Shown: piece by piece, positions 33,540-43,889 of the stretch
Layout of the letters: each line of letters begins with the position of its first letter
How positions within the stretch are numbered: position 1 is the first letter of the stretch
Assembly: GCA_039583875.1 (NCBI GenBank)
Contig: CM077165.1
Location: 69,924,757 to 69,988,756 of the forward strand
Source of the DNA: Platanthera guangdongensis
Lineage: Eukaryota > Streptophyta > Magnoliopsida > Asparagales > Orchidaceae
DNA: 64,000 nt
Direction: 5' to 3'
Notes under the pieces: generated by a model
What the model was told of the DNA's origin: nothing
Databases searched by the model: none
Seen by the model: only the letters and a program-made list of their open reading frames with translations
Program-made: the position numbers and the translations under genes

Positions 33540-34960
33540 ATTTATGGTCGAGTAAACCTATCAGCCCAGCTCGCCGGCTTCAGATCGTCGACCCGATGTC
33601 TTGGCCTATCTTAGTGCGATTTGAACCTAGATGACACATCTTATTATTTCAAATTGCATATTGAGTTATAAAAAATTATTCAAGTTTTTATAGACAGGGA
33701 CATTCGCAGCCCTAAGAAGGAAGAAATTCATAACAAATATAAGAAAGTTCGGTCAACACGCACGAGCTGGGGGTGATGTGGGGAGAGGGCCAGTAGGCTC
33801 AACTAGGGAGCCATTTCCATCTACCCCAGCCTCGCGCACCCATCCCCGGAGGTCGGCGCGGGTTGAGAAACTCACGGACCAGGTCCAGGTCCTGACCAAA
33901 GGTCTGCAGGTTTTCATCTATTCTCTCCATAACTAGGGCTGGGGACATCATCTCGCCTGTCGAGCCTCGTTCCATCTTATCCGTGAGCAACATATAGTCC
34001 TGCTCCAGCACCTACAGTCTCTGTTTTCCATATATGTTGTCCACTCGAAGTTGGCACGTGTCGACATCTTGCTTTTTCAGCACATCCACCATTCGTCGTC
34101 TCAGTACAGCAGGATCCAACAAGACATCCAAGAAGCTTTCCACCCCTGGCTCAGGGGGTGGCGAGTGACGAGCTTGTTCTAAAGATTCCTCGACTTTAGA
34201 CGGAGCAGGGAGCCCTACAAAAACAATCAACTACGGTATAAAGAGGGTGAGAGTGAAACAAAGATGTCTTGGGAAAATGTTTGGGTAAAAGTGGAGCTTA
34301 CAGGATGAGCTCAGCAGTCCTGGGGGGTGTGCGAAGGAGGTAAGACTAAGTTCTTGTCGCGACCCAGAGGATGGACACCTGGGGAGATGAGGCTGAAGCT
34401 GGGAACGGGGATGTATCCGGCTCTTTCCCCCGCGAATGCAAGAGTAGGCGTAGGACGCTGAGGAGTGCAAGCTGGCAACTTGGACTTCAGCGGATCCAGC
34501 CTCGTGGCCCCGAAGGGAGGTGACTTGCTCTACAGGTGAGTGTTAGGGGGACTCTTTGGCCGCAAGGCATCGCGTGGGGAGTGCACTCGCGGTGTAGAGT
34601 TCTCGACATCGGTCTAATGACTCTCGTAGTCGGCGGGAGTGTCGACGACCATTTTTCCATTTTGTTCGGCATCCGATTTAGAGGAGGTGAGCACGGGAGT
34701 CAGGGTGGATTCCAGGTCGCGGTAGTTGGATTCACCATCTTTCGAGATGGACTTAGACTTCTTGGCAGGATTGGATTTCGTCAGCTCGTGTAGCGCAGCT
34801 TTGAGAGGCATGTCGACTAGTGCGTCAGTGCAAGCGTCATTGAGCTCGCGGGCCCGGCTAAGCTTCACTTGGAGCTCTTTGGAGAGAGGAATCTCTGCAA
34901 GAATTAATTAAGGGGAATGGTGGAGGCCACCCAGGTACGTGGGGATGTATTTATAGCCAC
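33540..34960 (-). other. Degenerate coding-like region
   Basis: Minus-strand fragments: an 84-codon ORF (34868-34614, Lys/Ser-rich, with TATAAATAC about 85 bp before its ATG at 34947-34955), and a frame at 34230-33799 with one stop that looks helical (EESLEQARH, DNLQTFGQDLDLV-like). I do not recognise a family. They may be parts of the same old element as the PF04195-like relic. Confidence 0.4.
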
Positions 34961-35154
34961 TGGTGGAGCCCACCAAAAGATTCTCTGGCTCCTGTCTTGT
35001 ATTTTACTTGATTGGATGTTTCTTTCCGAGCTTGGGCCAACCTCGCAAAGAGTGGGGATTGTGTACAACCCCATATCCGGCGAGTTTTGGTCGACAGGAG
35101 CCAGATCGGCCAAAGTCCAGCAGTCCAGCTCGCTTAAGTGGGGTTGAATGTTTG

Positions 35155-35345
35155 AGGGGCGAGTGGAGCAGGTTGGCTCGCACTAGCCCAAGAAGCTCGA
35201 TGAGCAACAGGCGAGTGGAGCAGGTCAGCTCACACTCTCCCTAGGGTTCTCAGCAAGCAGCGGGCAAGTAGGGCAGGTCGGGCCCGCACTCGCCATGGGC
35301 CGGGAAGAGGTCGTGAGGCAAGCTCTATCGAGCACTCGCCGCCCC
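35155..35345. repeat. GCGAGTGGAGCAGGT direct repeats
   Basis: At least three imperfect copies of GGCGAGTGGAGCAGGTYRGCTCRCACT with variants, within GC-rich non-coding DNA between 34960 and 35400. Confidence 0.75.
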
Positions 35346-35399
35346 CGACGAGTGGAGGTTCCAGAAGGCCACTCGCCCAATCTCTTGTGATGTGTTTTT

Positions 35400-36199
35400 A
35401 CCATTTTACCCCGGCTGGTCTGTCTATAGCCTTCTAGAATTGCGGAGATACGTTGTTGGTAGACCCAGTTTGGCTATATATAGCTGTTCAAAACAATGAA
35501 GGTTGGCTATTTGCAGGCCGTTTTTCAGAAATCTATAAATAGACCTAAGGGGTACCTTAGAAGGCATGCTTACTTGTGCCTCGGTCTTATTACGCTTTCT
35601 GAGGTACCCTTAGCTCGGCATTTGGCTAGCGAGGGGAAGCGCTCTAAGATCTTCCAGGTGTATGGTGGGACCTCCACGCCGAGCCCTTGGTTCTGTCCCC
35701 TGTTCTTTTTCCTTGGTCGTTTAGCTTGTGAGAGAGAAGTAAGTGTGCGATCACCACTTCCCCATGGTTGAACTCCACAGAGACTGAGTTTTTGGTTTCA
35801 ACAGCAGATCCACTACATGACTCACTCCAAGACGGACGACAAGGGTTGGGTATAGTTCAGCCTTTTCTCGTTCTCAATTCATCAAGCGCGTCAGCCATGA
35901 TGCGGGTCGGCATTCCCTTTCCCATTTCCGTATTATTCATAACATAATTATGAACTTAGGCTAGCACTCACGACCACCAAAGCTGAGCAAATTAAGCTCA
36001 TGCTCAATCAAAATATAGCCCACAATTCTCCCAAAGACAGGCTTTGCAACCAAACATAGCTTACAAGAAGCCATCGCCGGCGATGGCACTACCGCCGCGG
36101 GGTGGGGGACATACTATCAGTTCTTCCCCTTTTTTCGAGTGTTTTCCTGGATACAACCCCCACTACACTCAACGCAGTCATCTGCACACCTCGCAACTC
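35400..36199 (+). other. Possible LTR fragment and unassigned sequence
   Basis: Two TATA-like boxes (GGCTATATATAGC at 35471-35483 and CTATAAATAG at 35531-35540), a transcribed-looking section, and a possible LTR end at GGTTTCAACA (about 35804). No PBS follows, and I could not find its other end. From 35810 to 36199 I see nothing recognisable. Confidence 0.3.
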
Positions 36200-36665
36200 T
36201 AAAATCTACATGATAACCACCGAGTCTTCTCCAGCATACAAAACATACAAACATCACTAATTCAGACGAACCTATCCGGATGGGCTTCACACAATATGCA
36301 TATTCCGTACTTCGATTATGGATCTAAATACAAATTAAAGGGGATACACAGATCTACCCATCAAGAGAACCACATACACATTTTTGTGGAGCGTCGACCC
36401 TCTAATGAAAAATAAAGGACTTCACATGTCCAAGGAAGAGGATCTTTACCCTTGATGTACGCTTTGGCACCATGAGAGAAATCCAGACGGCTGAACAAGA
36501 CTACTCCGACTTTGACTCCGCAAATCTGAAATCGCTTTATGAATCGGTACTACGAATCTCTAATAGAGGCGAGAACCCTCCATCCCGGCGCTTCTGCTCC
36601 TCTAGAAAACCAGGCCAAAACCCTTCTCTAAAAGAAAAAAATGAAGAGAAACGGCAAAACCAGGG

Positions 36666-36677
36666 CTATATATAAAG
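36666..36677 (-). promoter_or_regulatory. TATA box of LTR-E
   Basis: CTTTATATATAG on the minus strand, directly downstream of the palindrome array. Confidence 0.6.
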
Positions 36678-36679
36678 CT

Positions 36680-37110
36680 ACCGCTGCAAGGTAACTAGCT
36701 ACCGCCACACGGTACTACCTCATTTCACGTGTAACCACGCAGGCCCTCCAATCACAGGTCGGCACGTGTCTAGGCTGTTATAGATTCACTATCGCCGCAC
36801 GATAAGATTCTAACACCGCGTGATAGCCGGTGCCTGTTATGACAAGACACCCGCTGCAATCGCTGTGCGATAACGTTTACCGCAGTGCGGTAGGATCCCG
36901 AGAGCCTCATCAATTAAATTGATTCAGCTATCACTTGTGGAATCCCTATCGTTGGGCGATAGCTTCTTGAGAGCTCTGCCAGTTTAATTTCCCAGTTACC
37001 GCCACACGGTAACAATACCGCCACGCGGTAAGTCCAGCGTCGAGTTGACTCAATGCCCTCAACGCTCGCACTAGAGCTGCCGCCGTGCGGTAATTACCTA
37101 GCGCTGGGCG
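36680..37110 (-). repeat. TACCGC...GCGGTA palindrome array
   Basis: About ten imperfect palindromes such as TACCGCCACACGGTA, TACCGCAGTGCGGTA, CTATCGTTGGGCGATAG and TACCGCCACGCGGTA, spaced 20-60 bp apart. Confidence 0.9.
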
Positions 37111-37159
37111 ATAACTTCTAGAACACCATTTCCTGCCTTAAGAAAATTGGGGCGTTGCA

Positions 37160-37492
37160 AAGCAAGTGTGAGTTTTGGTTTCCGTGGGTCATGTGGTTAA
37201 TAAGGACGGAATTTCTATTGACCCAGAGATGATTTCTGTCGTAATGGATTGGAACAGACCTACTACACCCAAAGAGATAAGGACTTTTCTAGGGTTGGCA
37301 GGGTATTATTGAAGGTTTGTGGTAGGTTTCTCAACGGTGTCTGTGCCGCTGACTAAGCTTACGCAGAAGAATGCACCATTTGTGTGGAGCGATAAGTACG
37401 AAGAAGCCTTTTAGGAGTTGAAGATGTGATTGTACACTACTCCAGTGTTGTCCTTGCCTATCGAGGGAATAGTGTATGTCATTGATACGTTG
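37160..37492 (+). pseudogene. Chromovirus-type Gypsy RT relic
   Basis: Reads GHVVNKDGISIDPEMI, then TPKEIRTFLGLAGYY, then PLTKLTQKNAPFVW, the C-terminal RT connection of Ty3/Gypsy pol. In-frame stops lie after GYY, after EEAF and after ELKM. LTR-E cuts it on the left at 37159 and a solo LTR on the right at 37492. Confidence 0.88.
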
Positions 37493-37654
37493 AAAATATA
37501 CGTATTTTTACGTACATTAATTAAGTCATTTTCATTTATTTTTGTTATTTTTAGTTAATTTTGTTCAATAAAATACTCCTTTTAATTATATAATTTCTAA
37601 CTTAAGTTTAATTTTTTTCTAAAATTTTTTAGGAAAGTCAAAATTTACCAAGTA

Positions 37655-38095
37655 CACGCCCGTGTACTTCAGGTCACGCCCGTGACCTGGGCGTGTTACT
37701 TCAATTCCACCAGAATTCAGCCGCATTTGAAGAAAAATCAAGTCAAGCCCCCTACACGCCCGTGTCCAATGTTACACGGTCGTGACCATGCCCCGTGTCA
37801 CTATTTGATGATTTGCACTGGAAGATCGTCGAACCGACCGACACGCCCTTGTCAAGATGCGACACAGGCTTGACGTCTCCACCTATCCAAGACAAGATGT
37901 CGCCGGGGATGAAATGACACGACGCCTTCCCCCAGATGTACCTTCTGGACATTCCCATGCTACACGCCTGTGTCAGTAGGGTCACAAGCGTGACTGCCAC
38001 ATGGACCGCCCCAAAGTCAACAGGAATTGAATGCTCAGCTTCACTTCACCAACAGTGCTGACACGCCCCCCTACACGCCCGTGACCTAGGGCATG
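37655..38095 (+). repeat. ACACGCCCGTGT palindrome array
   Basis: Several copies of ACACGCCCGTGT, TCACGCCCGTGA and one-base variants, some 5' of the TATA box by only 20 bp. The same 12-bp core (opposite strand ACACGGGCGTGT) fills the unrelated LTR G. Confidence 0.88.
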
Positions 38096-38112
38096 TAATT
38101 TGATTTTTTTTG

Positions 38113-38123
38113 GCTATAAATAG
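38113..38123 (+). promoter_or_regulatory. TATA box of the solo Athila-like LTR
   Basis: CTATAAATAGG within ttggctataaataggacc. Confidence 0.65.
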
Positions 38124-39001
38124 GACCTTGCTGTAAGGTCTGTGGGTTTGAAATTTTGAGCTATTTTGGTGTTAGGGGCTGCTGTTAGGAGCCTGTCTTA
38201 GTGCTATGTAAGGATATTCTCACCCCTCCTTTTTGTTTTTGTTTTTGCTTTTGTAATCAACTTCTTTCTTAATAAAATTGGTATTTTTTATCCTTACATA
38301 GTTCTGGAATGTTTCTGAATGCCTTCCTTTCATCAATCTTATCTATCTTTAATTTTTTTTTCATTTTTGTATGGGTATGTACGTGTATGAGTTAGGTTTG
38401 TGGAATTTAAGCTTTAAAATGAAAAATCACTTTGCTTTACTTTAGATTTTCTCAAAATTACTAGTCATTGTTATAGCCTTTTTTTCTTATCTTGTTTATT
38501 AGGTTTGTTTAGATTTAGGATTATTATGCTTTTATATTCATCCTTATAAACTCGTAAAGTGATTTCAAAAGTGGTTTTCAATACTCTTTAACTTATATTT
38601 TCGCTTTTTTAGATTGTAAAACTTTTGCTTCTTTTTAACTTTCTTCCACTTTTTAAACCCTTTTACATATTTATAAGAATAGATTATGTGTTATTTTAAT
38701 TTTTCAAGCACTTGCTTTTCACGCATTAATTTGAAAACTCTTTTGGTCAAACAATTTTTATTTCTACTTTTTATGCATTTCCATCAAATTCTAGTTGTAA
38801 AAATGAAAACGTTTTAATTTTTCAATCACTTGTTTTTCACTATTTTTGCTTGTGTATGTGAGTGTATGAGAGTTAGCTTTTTTCATGCTTTCCTTTAAAG
38901 TTTGTGTGAGTGTATGAGAGTTAGCTTTTTCCATGCTTTCCTTTAATGTGTGTGCATGTGTGTGTGTGTGTGAGAGTTGGCTTTTACAGCTTTGATTTCC
39001 C

Positions 39002-39320
39002 GCCTACTCGTTTGAGTAGGACTTGCAATTTTCAGCTTTCATTTTCAGCATACTCGTTTAAGTAGGACTTGTCATTTCCCGCCTACTCGTTGGAGTAGGA
39101 CTTGCAATTTTCCGCTTTAATTTTCCGCCTACTCGTTTGAGTAGGACTTGAAATTTTCAGCTTTCATTTCCCGCCTACTCGTTTGAGTAGGACTTGTCAT
39201 TTCCCTCCTACTCGTTTGACTAGGACTTGCAATTTTCCGCTTTAATTTTCCGCCTACTCGTTTGAGTAGGACTTGCAATTTTTAGCTTTGATTTCCCGCC
39301 TACTTGTTTGAGTAGGACTT
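39002..39320 (+). repeat. CCTACTCGTTTGAGTAGG hairpin tandem repeat, 8 copies
   Basis: Eight copies of an 18-bp hairpin (CCTACTC, GTTT, GAGTAGG), each followed by ACTTG and about 20-25 bp of T-rich spacer. Most changes fall in the loop. Unlike the other arrays it lies downstream of the TATA box, in the transcribed LTR. Confidence 0.93.
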
Positions 39321-40255
39321 GTCATTTCAATTATGCAATATTCCTTTTTTGTAACTTAGTTTTTTCCTTTATTATGCATTTGGTTGAGTGCGTGTGTTCT
39401 TAATTTTTTAGTAGTCTTTCTATTTCTAATATTAGGTTATCATTTTTTTCTTATTTTTTTGTAACCCTTCAGCGCATAGTTTAGAACTCATGTCTAACCA
39501 AACTCATAAGCCATCTCCATTCCGATGAGTGGCTAATCGCTTTTAGCCCTCGGTATCGAAGAGCATTGGGATATAAAATTTTTAAATAACAAAAGGTCTT
39601 GTTTTTCTATTTAATTAAAGAATGTAAGCTTTACCCCGGGTTAACGATGCGTAGAACCACATATCGATGTGTGGGCTCTATTTGTGTTATATATACGCTA
39701 GCTAGCCGAGAGGTCGTGCGTATGGACTGATCACCCTTGGTTAAAGAGAGTTTTGCACTAACCCTCGAGAGAGAGGCACGTAAGTTTACCGGATTCTGTT
39801 CCCCGCAATGCGGGGTTCTTAGCGTAATGTGACATTAAGAGGAATCCTTCGTCGGACGAGAGCCCGGTCGAATTGCCTTAATTTTCAGGTGAGTGATATT
39901 CCTAGAGATAGGTGAGCATATTCATTTAGAACCTCCACGACCAAGTTTTCGCTCTAATTGAATTGAAACCTAAGATTTCAAATTATTCAAATCTATTTTA
40001 GTACTAACATAATTCGATACCGAGTGTTATTTCTTCATCGACCTTGTACTTAATCTATGTCCAGCTTTTTCCTAGTTAAAATCGACAACTTAAATATTTC
40101 GGTAAAATAATAGTTCTTTAGGAGCAGAAGGGATAATCAACCCGTTCCTGGGAAATTTACGATCTTGATATTCCACCGAATATCCTGTATTACTTGCGAT
40201 AGGTGCACTTGCCTATAATTCGCCGGGAAACATCCGGACCCGCCGCGCTCCCTAG

Positions 40256-40560
40256 ATAATTTATGAAGATGCATCGCATGTTGGACTTGGTTGCATATTG
40301 ATGCAAGAAGAAAAGTGATTGTGTATGGGTCGAGGCAGCTAAAGATTCATGAAATAAACTACCCTACTCATGATTTAGAGCTTGTTGTAGTCATTTATGC
40401 CTTGAAGTTATGTAGACATCTGTTGTATGGCACGTTGTGCAAAATTTACAGTGATCATAAGAGTTTGAAGTACGTCTTCACTCAGAAGTAGTTAAATTTG
40501 CGCCAGCAGAGATGGTTAGAATATGTCATGGATTATGATGTTGAGATCCAATACCATCCG
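40256..40560 (+). pseudogene. Chromovirus-type RNase H relic
   Basis: Continues pol after the solo [57 protein letters not shown], then a stop (where Glu is usual) and LNLRQ...WLEY and DYDVEIQYHP. Cut at 40560 by K. Confidence 0.9.
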
Positions 40561-42005
40561 TGTAATACCCCCGTCTCGGAACAAAAAACACGGTACGATG
40601 AGAGTCTTATGCCCAAAACAGTCGCCTTGCGGTAGCGTTAGTACACGGACTAACATGTACTATAAGACGCCTATTCAGTTGGCTATAAAGAATATCAAAC
40701 GTTGTCAACCAAACCAAGAATATAAAACCGAATACAAATCCACACATAAGTCAAATAGTCCAAAAGTACATCAAATAAAAGAAGCATAAACAAGCTTCTA
40801 TAATATCATAGTACGTGTACAAAAGGATTCTCTCTAACTCACATCAGTCACTGACGGTAGAGATGGCACCGTCCCTTCAGGCCCCGTCATTCAGGCTGGC
40901 TATCCTGTTGCTGCTCTATCTGCGGGGTTCCCTCCTAAGAAGGAAGACGTAGCAACTGTTAGTCATAAAGACAATGTGGCTTCACATCCGCTCCCACGAT
41001 GACTCCAGGGCACCGAGCGGAGAAAAAGGACAAGTACAAAATATATAAAAGAGTAGTAGTATAAACAGGTGGTAAAAGAGTGAGCAATATCAATGTATAT
41101 ATCAGTATAATGAATGAGTAAGCAATCTACTCTAGCAGTTCTACCATCTAATATACAACTACAATAGAAAGTAACTCAACTTATATGAATGCCCATACAT
41201 ACATATAAGTTGAGGATCGACTCAACAATAAAGTAACTCATCATATAAGAGTGCCCATACAAACTTATACGATGAGGATCTTGTCTATGAAATGTAATGT
41301 AATGATATGAATGCAATACGACTCACTCATGATCACGCACATGCAACTACTATGTCGACACAGACTTGTAGTTCTCACTTTTAGAGCAGGTAGCTATCTT
41401 CTCAAGCGTCAACCGTCGTGGCCAGGCGGTGACAGTGTAGCGGGCTTCTCCACTACTAGGCGGGCATCCACACTACCAAGCCTAGGCCTCCGTATGCCTC
41501 AACACTAAGAATACAACAGCGGAGCTCACATGCGTACTATGCCTCAAAAGGGGTCTCGGGTAGATGTGCACCAAAAGCCCAGACCAACTAGCCTATCTTC
41601 ATGGCATGGAAGGTGCCTCTATGAACAAATCACCAAAGGACTAAGGCCAACCGTCCACTAGCACAAAGGGTACCTCGGGAAGTAAGCACAGAGGACCAAG
41701 GCTCAACCGTGAAAGTCTAACTGTCAACACCCGTCGGTGTGACGACTGGCGAGCCTGTAGACCTGCCACACTATCCTTAACCCAGGATTACGGCACTGTG
41801 TGTTGACTCACACCACATATAATTTCACATCATCATGGCATGGAAAGTTCCTATGAGGACAAACCACCAGAGGACCAAGGCCAACGGTCCACATATGTTT
41901 CTTTTCATCATTAGCAGCCCAGTGCGGTCAAACACCTGCACTTACACCCTTTCACAATCTAGTGCCACAAGATGCTTAAGGGTTTATCATCAACATAATG
42001 GTACT
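40561..42005. mobile_element. K, LTR-like Gypsy fragment
   Basis: Begins TGTAATACCCCCGTC exactly where chromovirus sequence stops, and is cut by Copia-H at 42005. No coding domain. It contains two tandem hairpins (41175-41276) and two diverged copies of a GGCATGGAARGT...CCAAGGCCAACSGTCCAC section (41600-41660 and 41830-41890). Orientation is unsure: the hairpin loops suggest minus, the TGTAATACCCC end suggests plus. Confidence 0.55.
41175..41276 (-). other. Two tandem hairpins in K
   Basis: 41175-41214: CTCAACTTATATG / CATATAAGTTGAG, 13 perfect pairs. 41237-41276: CTCATCATATAAG / CTTATACGATGAG. Both loops hold GCCCATACA, the complement of the TATGGG loop seen in Gypsy-1 and LARD-1. Confidence 0.9.
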
Positions 42006-43643
42006 TGAAAGTGATGGTATGCACTGATACCACCTGTGAGGTTAGACTGTTTAACTCTAGAGGGGGTGGGGTTGAATAGAGTGTTTTAAAAACTTATCAG
42101 ATTTTTATTGCATAAGTAAAATAATGATACGTATAAGTATAATCAGAGCGTGTAGAAATAAAAACTAAACTACATAGTAAGGAGCACATAATAAAAAAGA
42201 GAGAGCATCACAGACGACACAAGAATTTTTATAGTGGTTCCCCTAAAACTTGGGTATATCCACTCTTCTACCATCCTGGTAGGAATCCACTCGGATTTTT
42301 GATCAGGTGCCCTGCCACCAATCAGGTTTTTGCTCAGGTGCCTGTCACCACAAGATCTGCTTTAGGTAGATAAGGAAACCCTTCAGGCTTTTGCTCAGGT
42401 GCCTAAAAACCAAATCAAGTCTTTTGATCAAGAGACTTGCAACTAAGTGTTTAACTTTTGAAGGGAGCTAGAACCTTGTGTACAGTGGGGTGAAACTAAT
42501 GAAACAAGATGTCTTCTTTTTTTCTCAAAGCAACAAAGAAGACTTGTGGATTCTTGATGGTGTCAAAGCTCCCCCTGAGATGAAGATCTGTTCAGGAAGA
42601 TGGAGAGCTTTGCAGGGTAAGTAGGTCGTCTTGAAAAGATTCTCCAGAAAGTTGTAGACAGATAGAAGTTGATTGTCTCTTGAAAGCATGCTGGAGGATG
42701 AACACTTGATGAAGACAGAGCTTTTTCTTGAATTTTATTTAGTGTATGTATTGTTCTATGTGTTCTGCTTGCGTGTACTACTCTTGCTCTAAACTGAAAG
42801 AAAGAAAATCTCTTTTTTTATATATCTATGTCTAAATTCTCCTTTGAATTTGAATTCCTTTCTGCATTGAATGTTGACTGCATGGAGAATGGAAATCGGC
42901 TGGAGAGAATATTGCATTAATGGATTTCCCAAACTATCCTATTAAAAACGGCAAGTAATATTCCTGATGAAGACCGTAATCAATGTTGCCACTAACAGCT
43001 ATATTCAGAGAATATAAGCATTAATCACTCAGGAATTACTGCTATAGAATAAGGACAAAATGAGGGAAAATGCCAAGTTTGGAACCGCACAGTAATCGTC
43101 GACCAGAGAACAGATTTCGTCGACCTAAGATCAAAGTTCGTCGACTAGAGAAATCGTGATCGTCGACCTGGGAATTCTTGTTCGTCGACTTGAGAACCAA
43201 GTCCGTTGACCTGAGTTCGACTAACTGCTTACTGAGAGAAACTTCCCAATTCTGTGCTCCAAGTTCGTCGAGCTAATAATATAACTTCGTCGACCTAAGT
43301 TCAGAGAAAGGATTCTGGACTTAGAGTGTTGAAGATGAACTTCCAGTATTTGTCGACCTGAGCTCGAATATCATCAAGCTCAACTCAGAGAAGTTACTCT
43401 GAGTTCATCGAGTGGAGCACGACTTTCGTCAAGCTGAGTTCGACGAATGTTGAACTCCCTTTCCTGAGCTTGATTTTCTTCTAAGTCTGAGTCTTCTGCA
43501 GTCTTCTGTTGGTCGGTCCATGTGAGGTCGAATCTAAGGACATAGCCTAAACTCTAGGACACAAAGATATGACCCTGGCTATATATGGTGGGTCAATTAT
43601 CTTAGTTAGTGAACCTATCCCAAATCAAAGTAGGGATCTAATA
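42006..43643 (-). repeat. Copia-H 3' LTR (1638 bp)
   Basis: SIRE-type LTR, sense minus. Its 3' end TGAAAG is at 42006 and its start is near 43643, followed by a PPT. Conserved block at 42231-42293, U5 hairpin at 42054-42082, TATA-like ATATATAAAAAA near 42815, and TCGTCGACCTGAG array at 43098-43445. Left flank gtact (42001-42005) is the expected duplication; its partner is not in view. Confidence 0.88.
43098..43445 (-). repeat. TCGTCGACCTGAG array in Copia-H
   Basis: About ten imperfect copies of TTCGTCGACCTRAG / GTTCGACGAA, spaced 15-40 bp. Related to the arrays at 9.0 and 18.5 kb. Confidence 0.88.
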
Positions 43644-43889
43644 ATCACCCCCTATTTGGGTGAGGTCACTAATAGATATGAAATAAGAACAATCACAAAG
43701 CAAAAAATATATCTGGCAGAAAAATTAAAATAGCAGCAGATATTTACAATAGCTTTGTGACAGTACATAAATAAAGAGTTCGGACAAACAGAAACTTAAA
43801 CAGAATAAACTCATTTCTTTTTCTTCATTTTATCCTTTTGCTTATCCTCTATCTCCTTGTCAGTTGGCTGTATAAACTTGATTTCCCTA
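43644..43889 (-). mobile_element. Copia-H internal 3' end
   Basis: The first 15-20 bases are the PPT (minus strand CCAAATAGGGGGTGAT). The rest is AT-rich untranslated sequence and possibly the last codons of a third ORF (Lys-rich). Cut at 43889 by element G, whose expected duplication is cccta (43885-43889). Confidence 0.75.

Larger units (their letters stand above)
36200..37159 (-). repeat. LTR-E, G-related LTR fragment
   Basis: On the minus strand it starts TGCAACGCCCCAATTTTC at 37159, inside chromovirus RT. Its leader part (36255-36480, with ATGGGCTTCACAC and CTTTGGCACCATGA) matches the G-prime LTR at 63700-63890, so it is a relative in the same orientation. The left end is not resolved. 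An array of TACCGC...GCGGTA repeats and a TATA box form its promoter. Confidence 0.6.
37493..40255 (+). mobile_element. Solo Athila-like LTR (about 2.76 kb)
   Basis: Starts TGATACGTTG inside the chromovirus pol; pol resumes near 40256. It shares the TAGCCGAGAGG block (39704-39781) and the 3'-end block (AGGTGCACTTGCCT, about 40201) with the Athila-1 and Athila-2 LTRs. No internal sequence is present, so it is probably a solo LTR. The 5-bp duplication is not clear (gtcat at left, ataat at right at best). The right end is uncertain by several bases. Confidence 0.7.

Noticed and set aside
33219..33614. 131-codon plus-strand ORF
   Set aside because: It is opposite the PF04195-like frame and has no recognisable features.
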